DNA of 60,003 nucleotides from DATJSJ01 sp035504175 (GTDB taxonomy: Bacteria; Pseudomonadota; Alphaproteobacteria; Acetobacterales; Acetobacteraceae). Shown one piece after another: positions 44,220 through 52,627 of this stretch (its first letter is position 1; each line of letters begins with the position of its first letter). A program made the translations under genes and the position numbers. The notes below the pieces were generated by a model. The model was not told the origin of the DNA. It saw only the letters and a program-made list of their open reading frames with translations, and made no database searches. The stretch spans positions 1 to 60,003 of the forward strand of contig DATJSJ010000157.1 of the NCBI GenBank assembly GCA_035504175.1, in the 5' to 3' direction.

Positions 44220-45056
44220 TCACCGCTGCCGTCGCGGACAGTAGAACGTGCTGCGCCCGGCCTGCGTGATCCGCACGATGCCGCGGCAGGCGGGCGGCCC
44301 GGGGCAGTCCGGGCAGGGCTCGCCCTCGCGTCCGTACACCGCCCAGGTATGCTGGAAATAGCCGAGCTCCCCGGAGGGCTGGACGTAGTCGCGCAGGCTC
44401 GATCCCCCGGCGGCGATCGCCGCCTGCAGCGTCTCGCGGATCGCCGGCACCAGTCGCGCCGCCCGCGCCCCGGCGACCGAGGCGGCGAGCCGCCGCGGTG
44501 AGATGCCGGCGCGGAACAGGGCCTCGCAGACGTAGATATTGCCGAGCCCGGCCACCACCCGCTGGTCCAGTAGGGCTGCCTTGATCGGCGTCCGCTTGCC
44601 GGCAAGCGCCGCCGAGAGCACCGCCGGGGTGAAGGCGGCCGCGTCCAGCGGCTCCGGGCCGAGGTCCGCCAGGCGCGGATGCGCGTCCTCGGCCGCGGTT
44701 GCGACCAGGTCGAGCGAGCCGAAGCGGCGCGGATCGACGAAGCCGACCCGCGTGCCGTCATCGGTTTCCAGCACCAGGTGCTCGTGCGGCGTCGTCACGA
44801 CAGCCGGACCGATCACCATCCGCCCGGACATGCCGAGATGCAGCAGCAGGCTGTCGCCGCCCGCGAGCCGCATCAGCATGTATTTGCCGCGCCGGCGGAA
44901 CCCGAGCACCACCCGGCCCTGCAGCCGCGCCGCCAGCCCGGCCGGCAGGTGCCAGCGCAGATCCGGGCGCCGCAGCTCGGCGCGGCGGATCACCCGGCCC
45001 TGCAGCACCGCGGCCAGGCCGCGCATCACGGTCTCGACCTCGGGGAGTTCCGGCAT
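44220..45056 (-). CDS. mutM: formamidopyrimidine-DNA glycosylase, atypical zinc finger
   Basis: A 278-residue repair enzyme that removes 8-oxoguanine. The start MPELPEVETVMRGL gives the catalytic Pro2-Glu3 after Met removal, and RRRGKYMLMRL carries the base-binding Lys. The zinc finger is odd: the first pair is CPDC, an extra Cys follows (PPAC), and the last pair reads CPRR, so the usual final cysteine is Arg. Zinc binding may use other ligands. The start at 45056 is fixed by the PELPEVET opening. It is divergent from ubiE with 43 bases between. Confidence 0.95.
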   Translation of the reverse strand: MPELPEVETVMRGLAAVLQGRVIRRAELRRPDLRWHLPAGLAARLQGRVVLGFRRRGKYMLMRLAGGDSLLLHLGMSGRMVIGPAVVTTPHEHLVLETDDGTRVGFVDPRRFGSLDLVATAAEDAHPRLADLGPEPLDAAAFTPAVLSAALAGKRTPIKAALLDQRVVAGLGNIYVCEALFRAGISPRRLAASVAGARAARLVPAIRETLQAAIAAGGSSLRDYVQPSGELGYFQHTWAVYGREGEPCPDCPGPPACRGIVRITQAGRSTFYCPRRQR

Positions 45057-45099
45057 GCCGCGTTTCGTTGGGACCCGGCACGCTATATCGTCGCCTCCC

Positions 45100-45873
45100 A
45101 TGAGCGACAACTCCCGGCCCGGCGACACCGAGCACGCGCCGCCGATGACCGATTTCGGCTTCCGGGCGGTGCCGGTCGGGGCGAAGGCGCCGCTGGTGCG
45201 GGCGGTGTTCGACAGCGTCGCGCGCCGCTACGACCTGATGAACGATTTGATGTCGCTCGGCATCCACCGGGCCTGGAAGCGCATCTTCGCGACCGCGCTG
45301 GCGCCGCGGCCGGGGCGGATGCTGCTCGACCTCGCCGGCGGCACCGGCGATGTCAGCTTCGCCTGGCTGCGGCTGGGCGGCGGCCCCGCGATCCTCTCCG
45401 ACATCAACCGGCGCATGCTCGCGGTCGGCCGCGACCGGGCGGTGGCGGGCGCGCTGATCGAGCGGCTGATGCTGCTGGTCGCCGATGCCGAGCGCCTGCC
45501 GCTGCCGGACCGCGCCGTCGACACGGTCTCGATCGCCTTCGGCCTGCGCAACTGCACCGACAAGCCGGCGGTGCTGGCCGAGGCGCGACGGGTGCTGCGC
45601 CCGGGCGGGCGGTTCTTCTGCCTCGAGTTCTCCCGGCTGGAGGTCGCGGCGCTGGCGCCGCTCTACGACGCCTGGTCGTTCCGCGTGCTGCCGCGGCTCG
45701 GCGCCGCGGTCGCCGGCGACGCGGCGAGCTACCGCTATCTCGCCGAGAGCATCCGCACCTTCCCCGATGCCGAGACGCTCGCGGGCATGATGGGCGGCGC
45801 AGGCTTCGAGCGGGTCGGCGTCCGGCGCCTCTCGGGCGGCATCGCCGCGATCCATTCGGGATGGCGGCTGTGA
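45100..45873 (+). CDS. ubiE: ubiquinone/menaquinone biosynthesis C-methyltransferase UbiE
   Basis: A 257-residue SAM-dependent methyltransferase of ubiquinone synthesis. The opening FDSVARRYDLMNDLMSLGIHRAWK and motif I LLDLAGGTGDVSFAWL are UbiE hallmarks, followed by FGLRNCTDKPAVLAEARRVLRPGG and the closing GGIAAIHSGWR. The start at 45100 gives a slightly extended N-terminus; an ATG at 45145 is also possible. The stop overlaps the coaBC start (TGATG). Confidence 0.95.
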   Translation: MSDNSRPGDTEHAPPMTDFGFRAVPVGAKAPLVRAVFDSVARRYDLMNDLMSLGIHRAWKRIFATALAPRPGRMLLDLAGGTGDVSFAWLRLGGGPAILSDINRRMLAVGRDRAVAGALIERLMLLVADAERLPLPDRAVDTVSIAFGLRNCTDKPAVLAEARRVLRPGGRFFCLEFSRLEVAALAPLYDAWSFRVLPRLGAAVAGDAASYRYLAESIRTFPDAETLAGMMGGAGFERVGVRRLSGGIAAIHSGWRL

Positions 45874-47099
45874 TGGAGGCGAGCGGGCGGCGGGTGCTGC
45901 TGATCGTCGGCGGCGGCATCGCCGCCTACAAGGCGCTGGAGCTGATCCGCCTGCTGCGCCGCGCCGGGCATGGCGTCACCAGCGTGCTGACCGAGGGCGG
46001 CGGTCATTTCGTCACCCCGCTGGCGTTGCAGGCGCTGAGCGAGACGCGGGTGTACACCGATCTCTGGTCGCTGACCGACGAGAGCGAGATGGGGCACATC
46101 GAGCTCTCCCGCGCCGCCGACCTGGTGGTGGTCGCACCCGCCACCGCCGATCTGCTGGCGCGCATGGCCGCCGGGCTGGCCGGCGACCTCGCCACCACGC
46201 TGCTGCTCGCCACCGACAAGCCGGTGCTGGTCGCGCCGGCGATGAATGTGCGGATGTGGCTGCACCCGGCGACGGTCGCGTCCGTGGCGACGCTGCGCCT
46301 CCGCGGCGTGCACATGGTCGGGCCGGAAGAGGGGGAAATGGCCTGCCACGAATACGGGCCGGGGCGGCTGGCGGAGCCCCCGCAGATCCTGGCGGCGATC
46401 GAGGCGCTGCTGCGGCAAGCGGGCGCGCTCGCCGGCCGCCACGCGCTGGTCACCAGCGGGCCGACGCACGAGCCGATCGACCCGGTGCGCTACCTCGCCA
46501 ATCGCAGCAGCGGCCGGCAGGGCCACGCGATCGCCGCCGCGCTCGCGGCGCTCGGCGCGCGGGTGACGCTGGTGAGCGGCCCGGTCGCGCTGCCCGACCC
46601 GCCGGGCGTCGAAACGCGGCACGTCGAGACGGCGGCCGAGATGCTGGCCGCCTGCGAGGCGGCGCTGCCGGCAGACATCGCGGTGTTCGCCGCCGCGGTC
46701 GCCGACTGGCGCGCCGCCGCGCCGAGCGTGGGCAAGCTCAAGAAGCGCCCCGGCGCGGCGCCGCCGGCGATCGCACTCGAAGCCAATCCCGACATTCTGG
46801 CGACGATCGCCCGCGCCGGCGCGCGCCGCCCGGCGCTGGTGGTCGGCTTCGCCGCCGAGACCGGCGACGTGGTGGCGGAGGCGCGGGACAAGCGCGCGCG
46901 CAAGGGCTGCGACTGGATCGTCGCCAATGACGTGCGGCCGGAGACCGGAGTGATGGGCGGCGAGCGCAACACCGTGCACCTGATCACCCAGGAAGGGGTC
47001 GAGAACTGGCCGGATCTGCCGAAGACGGAGGTCGCGCGACGGCTCGCCGATCGTATCGCCGCGGCGCTGGCCGACCGGGCCGCGGGCGCGGCCGCGTGA
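45873..47099 (+). CDS. coaBC: bifunctional phosphopantothenoylcysteine decarboxylase/synthetase
   Basis: A 408-residue enzyme of coenzyme A synthesis. The CoaC half (1-185) has GGGIAAYKALELIRLLRR, the catalytic His in MGHIELSR, the PAMN loop in APAMNVRMW and the Cys in MACHEYGPGRL. The CoaB half has TSGPTHEPIDPVRYLANRSSG and GFAAETGDVVAEARDKRARKG, ending near VARRLADRIAA. The start at 45873 overlaps ubiE; the next gene overlaps its stop (GTGA). Confidence 0.95.
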   Translation: MEASGRRVLLIVGGGIAAYKALELIRLLRRAGHGVTSVLTEGGGHFVTPLALQALSETRVYTDLWSLTDESEMGHIELSRAADLVVVAPATADLLARMAAGLAGDLATTLLLATDKPVLVAPAMNVRMWLHPATVASVATLRLRGVHMVGPEEGEMACHEYGPGRLAEPPQILAAIEALLRQAGALAGRHALVTSGPTHEPIDPVRYLANRSSGRQGHAIAAALAALGARVTLVSGPVALPDPPGVETRHVETAAEMLAACEAALPADIAVFAAAVADWRAAAPSVGKLKKRPGAAPPAIALEANPDILATIARAGARRPALVVGFAAETGDVVAEARDKRARKGCDWIVANDVRPETGVMGGERNTVHLITQEGVENWPDLPKTEVARRLADRIAAALADRAAGAAA

Positions 47100-49339
47100 C
47101 GACGAACCCGCCAGGTCGCGGGCGGTACGGCCTCGCGCGCTGGCTCCGGCCCGCAAGACGCAGCGCTGCCTCCTCGGACCTCACCGTCACCGGCCACGCC
47201 CCGCGCCTCGCCCTCGCCCTGCTCGCGGCGCTGGCGGTGGCGCTGCCTCTGCTGCTCGGCGCCGGGACCGCGCAGGCGGCGGACGGGGCGGTCGATACCA
47301 AGGTCGAGCAGTTGCGCGGGCTCGCCGGGACGCAGCAGGGCCGGGACCTGCTCGATCTGCTGGGCGATCCCGCGGTGCGCGCGCGCCTGCTGTCGGCGCC
47401 GCCGGCCGCGATCAGCATGGGCCCGGGCTTCAGCCTGGCCGAGACGCTGGACGAGCAGCTCGCCAGCATCCGCCAGCGCATCGCGGCCCTCTCGGCGGAG
47501 CTGCCGCACTTTCCCGCGGAGTTGCGCCGGGCGCATCTGACGATGCTGTCGGTGCTGGCCGCCTCCGGCGCGCTGTGGCCGGGGTTCTACTGCGTCGCCT
47601 TCGCCTTCTGCGGCTTCGTCGCCGAGATGCTGTTCCGGATGGCAACGGCGGAGTGGCGGCATCACTTCACCACCGCCCCGCTCGCCACCTTCGGCAACCG
47701 GCTGCTCGTCACCGGCGAGCGCCTGGGTTACGCCCTGCTCGGCGTCCTGGTCTCGGCCGGCGGCAGCCTTGGCGCCTATCTCCTGTTCCGCTGGCCGCCC
47801 ATCGTCGGTCCGCTGGTGCTTGGTTTCCTGATCGCGCTGGTCAAGTTGCGAACGGTCTCCGTGCTGCTGCGCTTCCTGCTGTCGCCGGGATCGGCGCGCT
47901 TGCGCCTGGTGCCGCTGACGGATGCGGCGGCGGTATTCTGGCGTCGCTGGCTCACCGTCCTGGCGGGTGTCGCTGCCCTCGGCTGGCAGGCGGCCGCCTC
48001 CGCGGCCTTGCTCGGGGTCTCGGCCGCGGCGGAGGCGGTGCTGTCGCAGGCGATCGGGCTGGTGCTGGTGGGTCTCGGCATCTTCGTGGTGTGGAGGACG
48101 CCGCCGCTGCGGCCCGGCAGCGCGCCGCGCCGGCGCGGCGCCGCGGTGCCCGTACTCGTAACGCTCTACCTGCCCCTGATCTGGACCGCGTTCCTGATCG
48201 GCGCCGCACCGCTCGGCACGCTGCTGCTGACCGCCGTCGTGCTACCGCCGGCGCTGTTCGTGGCGCGCAGCGCCGTCGCCCGCATCGCCCGCGGCGCCGG
48301 TCTCGACCTCGACCAAGCGGCGACGCTCGGGCTTGCCGGGCCGGCACCGGCGGAGGTGATGCTGGAACGCGGGGCGCAGAGCCTCGTCCTGATCGTCGCG
48401 GCCCTGCTCCTGATCCATATCTGGCGGATCGATCTCGGCCTGCTGTCCGGCGCCGATACGCCGCGCGCCCGGCTGCTGCGCGGCGCCTGTGAGGCGGTGC
48501 TGATCCTGCTCCTGGCCGACCTGGTGTGGCAGGCGGTGCGCGTGCTGCTGGAGACCCAGTTCGCCCACGCCGCGAGCGAGGGCAGCGCCGAGGCGGAGGT
48601 GCAGCGCCGGGCCAGGCTGCGCACGCTGCTGCCGCTGCTGCGCACGGTGATGTTCATCGTGCTGGCGGCGATCGCGGCGATGAGCGCGCTGTCGGCGCTG
48701 GGCGTGCAGATCGGGCCGCTCCTCGCCGGCGCCGGCGTGGTCGGCGTCGCGGTCGGCCTCGGCGCACAGGCGCTGGTGCGCGACGTGATCAGCGGCGTGT
48801 TCTTCCTGCTCGACGATGCCTTCCGCGTCGGCGAGTACATCGAGACCGGCACCTTCTCCGGCACGGTGGAGGCATTCACCCTGCGCTCGATCAAGCTGCG
48901 CCACTACAAGGGCCAGCTCCAGACGATCCCGTTCGGCGACATCAAGGCGGTGACGAACTACTCGCGCGACTGGGTGAGCGAGGAAATGCCGATCGGCGTG
49001 AGCTACGACACCGATCTCGACCTGGTCGAGCGCGTCGTGGCGCAGGTCAGCGAGCAGGTGGCGGCGGACCCGGTCTTCGCCCCGGTGATCATCGAGCCGA
49101 TGCGCTCGCTTGGTGTCTCGACCCTCGGGGACTTCGCGATCCAGATCACGCTGACGGTCAAGACCAAGCCGCGGCAGCAATTCGCGGTACGGCGGGAGAT
49201 CTACCGCCGCATCAAGACCGCCTTCGCCGACGCCGGCATCCGCTTTGCGATCCCGACCGTGCATGTCGCGAGCGGCGACGCCGAATCCGCCGCGGCAGCC
49301 AAAGTTCTGGACATCCGCAGCGGCGCGGCGCGGGCGTAG
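47096..49339 (+). CDS. large mechanosensitive channel of MscS family
   Basis: A 747-residue inner-membrane channel. Residues 1-62 hold an N-terminal signal-like helix; a periplasmic domain (about 63-150) is followed by about ten membrane segments and the MscS core. The pore helix is PLLAGAGVVGVAVGLGAQALVRD, and the beta domain has DDAFRVGEYIETGTFSGTVEAF, IKLRHYKGQLQTIPFGDIK and NYSRDW. Such YbdG/MscM-type channels open under osmotic downshock. It starts GTG at 47096, overlapping coaBC. Confidence 0.88.
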   Translation: MTTNPPGRGRYGLARWLRPARRSAASSDLTVTGHAPRLALALLAALAVALPLLLGAGTAQAADGAVDTKVEQLRGLAGTQQGRDLLDLLGDPAVRARLLSAPPAAISMGPGFSLAETLDEQLASIRQRIAALSAELPHFPAELRRAHLTMLSVLAASGALWPGFYCVAFAFCGFVAEMLFRMATAEWRHHFTTAPLATFGNRLLVTGERLGYALLGVLVSAGGSLGAYLLFRWPPIVGPLVLGFLIALVKLRTVSVLLRFLLSPGSARLRLVPLTDAAAVFWRRWLTVLAGVAALGWQAAASAALLGVSAAAEAVLSQAIGLVLVGLGIFVVWRTPPLRPGSAPRRRGAAVPVLVTLYLPLIWTAFLIGAAPLGTLLLTAVVLPPALFVARSAVARIARGAGLDLDQAATLGLAGPAPAEVMLERGAQSLVLIVAALLLIHIWRIDLGLLSGADTPRARLLRGACEAVLILLLADLVWQAVRVLLETQFAHAASEGSAEAEVQRRARLRTLLPLLRTVMFIVLAAIAAMSALSALGVQIGPLLAGAGVVGVAVGLGAQALVRDVISGVFFLLDDAFRVGEYIETGTFSGTVEAFTLRSIKLRHYKGQLQTIPFGDIKAVTNYSRDWVSEEMPIGVSYDTDLDLVERVVAQVSEQVAADPVFAPVIIEPMRSLGVSTLGDFAIQITLTVKTKPRQQFAVRREIYRRIKTAFADAGIRFAIPTVHVASGDAESAAAAKVLDIRSGAARA

Positions 49340-49342
49340 GCG

Positions 49343-49966
49343 CTAGAGCGGCACGGTGCGCCGTGCCATGGCCTCGGCCCAGACCTTGGATGGGTCGGCA
49401 GCGAAGATCAGCGCCGGATCTTCGGGCTCGACATACCAGGCGTGCTGCGCCAGCTCGCCCTCGAGCTGCCCCGGCGCCCAGCCGGCATAGCCGAGCGCGA
49501 TCAGGCTCTTCTGCGGTCCATGATGCTCGGCGATGTCGCGCAGGATCCGCGTGCTGGAGGTCACGGACACCCGGCCGTCGATCGCCAGCGTCCCGGCCGT
49601 CTGGTAGTCGGCCGTGTGCAGCACGAGGCCGGTCCAGGGCTGCACCGGCCCGCCGTAGAACAACGCCACGCTGCCCGTCACCCCTTCGATCGGCTGACCC
49701 AGCGCCTTCATCAGCGAGGCCAGCGGCTCCTCCTCCACGCGGCGATTGACGATCACGCCCAACGTGCCGTCGGGGCTGTGCCGGATGATCAGGATGACCG
49801 CGTGGCGGAAATGCGGATCGCCGATATCGGGTGTGGCGACCAGGAACTGCCCGGTGAGCCAGTCACTCGCGGAGGGCGGCGGCGGCGCCGCGGCCGCTGC
49901 CGGCGACGCCAGCCGGAGCACGAGCACGGCCAGCAGGACGAGGCATTGCATCCAGCGCAGTCGCAT
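49343..49966 (-). CDS. YqgE/AlgH family protein with a signal-like N-terminus
   Basis: A 207-residue protein. The YqgE domain begins LTGQFLVATPDIGDPHFRHAVI (about 37-58) and has GTLGVIVNRRVEEE, FYGGPVQPWTGLVLH, LIALGYAGWAPGQLEGEL and the closing AWYVEP. Family members are normally cytoplasmic and start close to this point. Here the first about 27 residues are a typical signal peptide (MRLRWMQCLVLLAVLVLRLA then AxA), so export is likely. The start at 49966 has a GGAACG site. The function of the family is unsettled. Confidence 0.85.
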   Translation of the reverse strand: MRLRWMQCLVLLAVLVLRLASPAAAAAPPPPSASDWLTGQFLVATPDIGDPHFRHAVILIIRHSPDGTLGVIVNRRVEEEPLASLMKALGQPIEGVTGSVALFYGGPVQPWTGLVLHTADYQTAGTLAIDGRVSVTSSTRILRDIAEHHGPQKSLIALGYAGWAPGQLEGELAQHAWYVEPEDPALIFAADPSKVWAEAMARRTVPL

Positions 49967-50106
49967 GTCGTTCCGTCCCGGGTCATCGCCGGCTTCCGGC
50001 CAGGAAACGGCCGCATGGAAATCGTGCGCCCGCGCCCCGGGACGGTCCAGCCTTTCCGCCGCGCCCGTGGTTGCCCGGGCGCGGCACCGCACGCATGCTC
50101 CGGTCC

Positions 50107-50595
50107 ATGACAGAGCCGCACCAGCCCCGCGTCGAGGTGAAAATTCTCGATCCTCGCCTCCACGACTGGGGCATGCCCGCCTATCAGAGCGCGCAGGCCG
50201 CGGCACTGGACCTGCACGCCTGCCTGGATGCGCCGCTTACCCTGCCGACCATGAGCACGCCGGTCCTGGTGTCCACCGGGATCGCCCTGCTGATGCAGGA
50301 GAAGGAAATGGCGGCGCTGATCCTGCCGCGCTCCGGACTTGGCCACCGGCTCGGCCTGGTGCTCGGCAACCTCGTCGGCCTGATCGATCCCGATTACACC
50401 GGCCCGGTGATGGTCAGCGCCTGGAACCGCGGACCGCCCGGCAGCGAGCCGGTGGTGATCCGGCCGGGCGAGCGTTTCGCGCAGATGCTGTTCGTGCCGG
50501 TGCTGCACCCGACACTCGTGGTGGTCGAGGAACACTCGCGGGCGACGGCCCGGGGGGCGGGCGGGTTTGGCTCGACCGGGGGGCATCGGGGGTAG
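50107..50595 (+). CDS. dut: deoxyuridine 5'-triphosphate nucleotidohydrolase
   Basis: A 162-residue dUTPase that keeps uracil out of DNA and makes dUMP for thymidylate synthesis. The five motifs are visible: PAYQSAQAAALDLHACL, PRSGLGHRLGLVLGNLVG, LIDPDYTGPVMVSAWNRG, ERFAQMLFVPV and the C-terminal GAGGFGSTGGH that closes on the substrate. The start at 50107 (MTEPHQPRVEV) is chosen because the longer frame has no support. It ends before an AT-rich hairpin island. Confidence 0.95.
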   Translation: MTEPHQPRVEVKILDPRLHDWGMPAYQSAQAAALDLHACLDAPLTLPTMSTPVLVSTGIALLMQEKEMAALILPRSGLGHRLGLVLGNLVGLIDPDYTGPVMVSAWNRGPPGSEPVVIRPGERFAQMLFVPVLHPTLVVVEEHSRATARGAGGFGSTGGHRG

Positions 50596-50895
50596 GGGCA
50601 CCGAATTAAAGGCAAGAAAGAACTTCTTTTTCTGTAGAAAAAGAAGCAAAAAGACTTTCATCCCTTTGGTCCGAGGCGGTTTGATGATTACCCCTCTAAA
50701 GTGACAAAAGTTTTTTGGTTCTTTTTTTCAAAAAAGAACACCTTCCCTTACGGCGCCACCCGTCACGGAACTGCCATGCAACCGCGAGGTGACAGACCGC
50801 GGCGGCCGGGCTAGTGGTCGTCGCGGCGCAGCCTATCGGGCGGCGTCGCCAGGCGCGTCATGGGAGGCGCTGACCGAAGCTGGATTGGGCCTGCC
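50596..50895. repeat. AT-rich hairpin island
   Basis: This 300-base gap is much more AT-rich than its surroundings. It contains a perfect 10-bp hairpin CTTCTTTTTC-TGTA-GAAAAAGAAG (50623-50646) and a second perfect 10-bp hairpin GTTCTTTTTT-TC-AAAAAAGAAC (50718-50739). Both could act as terminators in either direction. The remaining part (50740-50895) has no gene I can support. Confidence 0.85.
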
Positions 50896-52617
50896 ATGTC
50901 CGACACTGCCTTCCCTGCTGTCGCTTCGGTCCGGCGCCTGCCCAACCTGTTCGATATCGCGGCGATCGTCGGCGTGTTCGGCCTCGTCATCGCGATCGCG
51001 ACCGGCGCGCGGGGCACCTTCGCGCCGCTCTCCGCCCCGGCCGCGACCACGATCCATCTCGATCCGAGCTTTCTGCCGTACTACGCGCTGCGCACGACGA
51101 TGCGCATGTTCGCGGCCCTGGCCTGCTCGATCGTCTTCACCTTCACCTACGCGACACTGGCGGCGAAGAGCCGGCGCGCCGGCATGATCCTGGTGCCGGC
51201 GCTCGACATCCTGCAATCGGTGCCGATCCTCGGCTTTCTATCCTTCACCGTCGTGTTCTTCATGAACCTGTTTCCCGGCCGGGTGCTCGGGGCGGAGTTC
51301 GCGGCAATCTTCGCGATCTTCACCAGCCAGGCCTGGAACATGGCGTTCAGCTTCTACCAGTCGCTGAAGACCGTGCCACGCGACCTCGACGAGGCGGCGA
51401 TCGCCTTCCACCTGACGCCGTGGCAGCGCTTCTGGCGGCTCGAAGTGCCGTTCGCCATGCCGGGCCTGGTCTGGAACACGATGATGTCCATGTCCGGCGG
51501 CTGGTTCTTCGTCGTCGCGTCCGAGGCGATCTCGGTCGGCAACACCACCTGGAAGCTGCCCGGCATCGGTTCCTACGTCTCGCTCGCGCTGGAGCAGCGC
51601 AACATCCAAGCGGTGTTTTACGCCATCCTGGCGATGCTGGTGGTGATCCTGCTGTACGACCAGCTTCTGTTCCGGCCGCTGGTCGCCTGGTCGGGCAAGT
51701 TCCGTTTCGAGATGGTGGCCGGCAGCGACGACGAGGATCCCTGGGTGCTGGCCATGCTCCGCCGCACCCGCCTGCTCCGCGAGCTGCTCGAGCAACTCAA
51801 TCGCGGGATCGGCACGATCGGCGGCATGCGGCTGATCGCCACGCACCCGGGGCGCCGCAGCGGGACCCGTGCCACGCGGCTGGGCGATGCGTTCTGGATC
51901 GCGGTGCTGGTCGTGCTGGTCGCTGCGGCGCTGTGGAAGATCGCGAGTTTCGTCTCCGGCTCCTTGACCTGGCGCGATGTGACGGAGGCGCTGATCGACG
52001 GCTGCTACACGCTGATCCGCGTCGTCGTGCTGATGATCCTGGCCTCGGCGGTGTGGGTGCCGATCGGCGTCTGGCTCGGCCTGCGCCCGGCCTGGGCGCG
52101 GCGGGCGCAGCCGGTGGCGCAATTCCTGGCCGCGTTCCCGGCCAATCTGTTCTTTCCCGTGTTCGTCGTGGCGATCGTGCGCTGGCGCCTCAATCCCGAT
52201 ATCTGGCTGACCCCGCTGATGATTCTCGGGACGCAGTGGTACATCCTGTTCAACGTCGTCGCCGGCGCCGCCGCCTTTCCCGGCGACCTCAAGGAGGCGG
52301 CCGCGAATTTCCGCGTCGGCGGGTTCCTCTGGTGGCGCCGCGTGATCCTGCCGGGCATCTTCTCCTATTTCATCACCGGCGCGATCACCGCCTCGGGTGG
52401 GTCGTGGAACGCGGCGATCGTCGCCGAGGTCGCGTCCTGGGGGAACACCAAGCTCGTGGCGCACGGCCTCGGCGCCTACATCGCGGAGGCGACCGACGCC
52501 GGACAGACCGCACGCATCGTGCTCGGTGTGGTGCTGATGTCGGGCTTCGTCGTGCTGTTCAACCGGCTGGTCTGGCGGCCGCTCTACGCCTATTCCAGCC
52601 GGCGGCTGAGCTTCTGA
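50896..52617 (+). CDS. ABC transporter permease, two NitT/TauT-like domains fused
   Basis: A 573-residue inner-membrane permease. It holds two permease domains in tandem, the first at about 60-270 with the EAA loop around DLDEAAIAFHLTPWQRFWRL, and the second at about 330-570 with DLKEAAANFRVGGFLWWRRV. Both loops end in the Gly/Leu pattern that docks on the ATPase. Fused permeases of this kind are recognised in some NitT/TauT/CmpB-like systems. Start at 50896 is chosen from the membrane start. No binding-protein gene lies nearby. Confidence 0.85.
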   Translation: MSDTAFPAVASVRRLPNLFDIAAIVGVFGLVIAIATGARGTFAPLSAPAATTIHLDPSFLPYYALRTTMRMFAALACSIVFTFTYATLAAKSRRAGMILVPALDILQSVPILGFLSFTVVFFMNLFPGRVLGAEFAAIFAIFTSQAWNMAFSFYQSLKTVPRDLDEAAIAFHLTPWQRFWRLEVPFAMPGLVWNTMMSMSGGWFFVVASEAISVGNTTWKLPGIGSYVSLALEQRNIQAVFYAILAMLVVILLYDQLLFRPLVAWSGKFRFEMVAGSDDEDPWVLAMLRRTRLLRELLEQLNRGIGTIGGMRLIATHPGRRSGTRATRLGDAFWIAVLVVLVAAALWKIASFVSGSLTWRDVTEALIDGCYTLIRVVVLMILASAVWVPIGVWLGLRPAWARRAQPVAQFLAAFPANLFFPVFVVAIVRWRLNPDIWLTPLMILGTQWYILFNVVAGAAAFPGDLKEAAANFRVGGFLWWRRVILPGIFSYFITGAITASGGSWNAAIVAEVASWGNTKLVAHGLGAYIAEATDAGQTARIVLGVVLMSGFVVLFNRLVWRPLYAYSSRRLSF

Positions 52618-52627
52618 GGGGGGTGGG

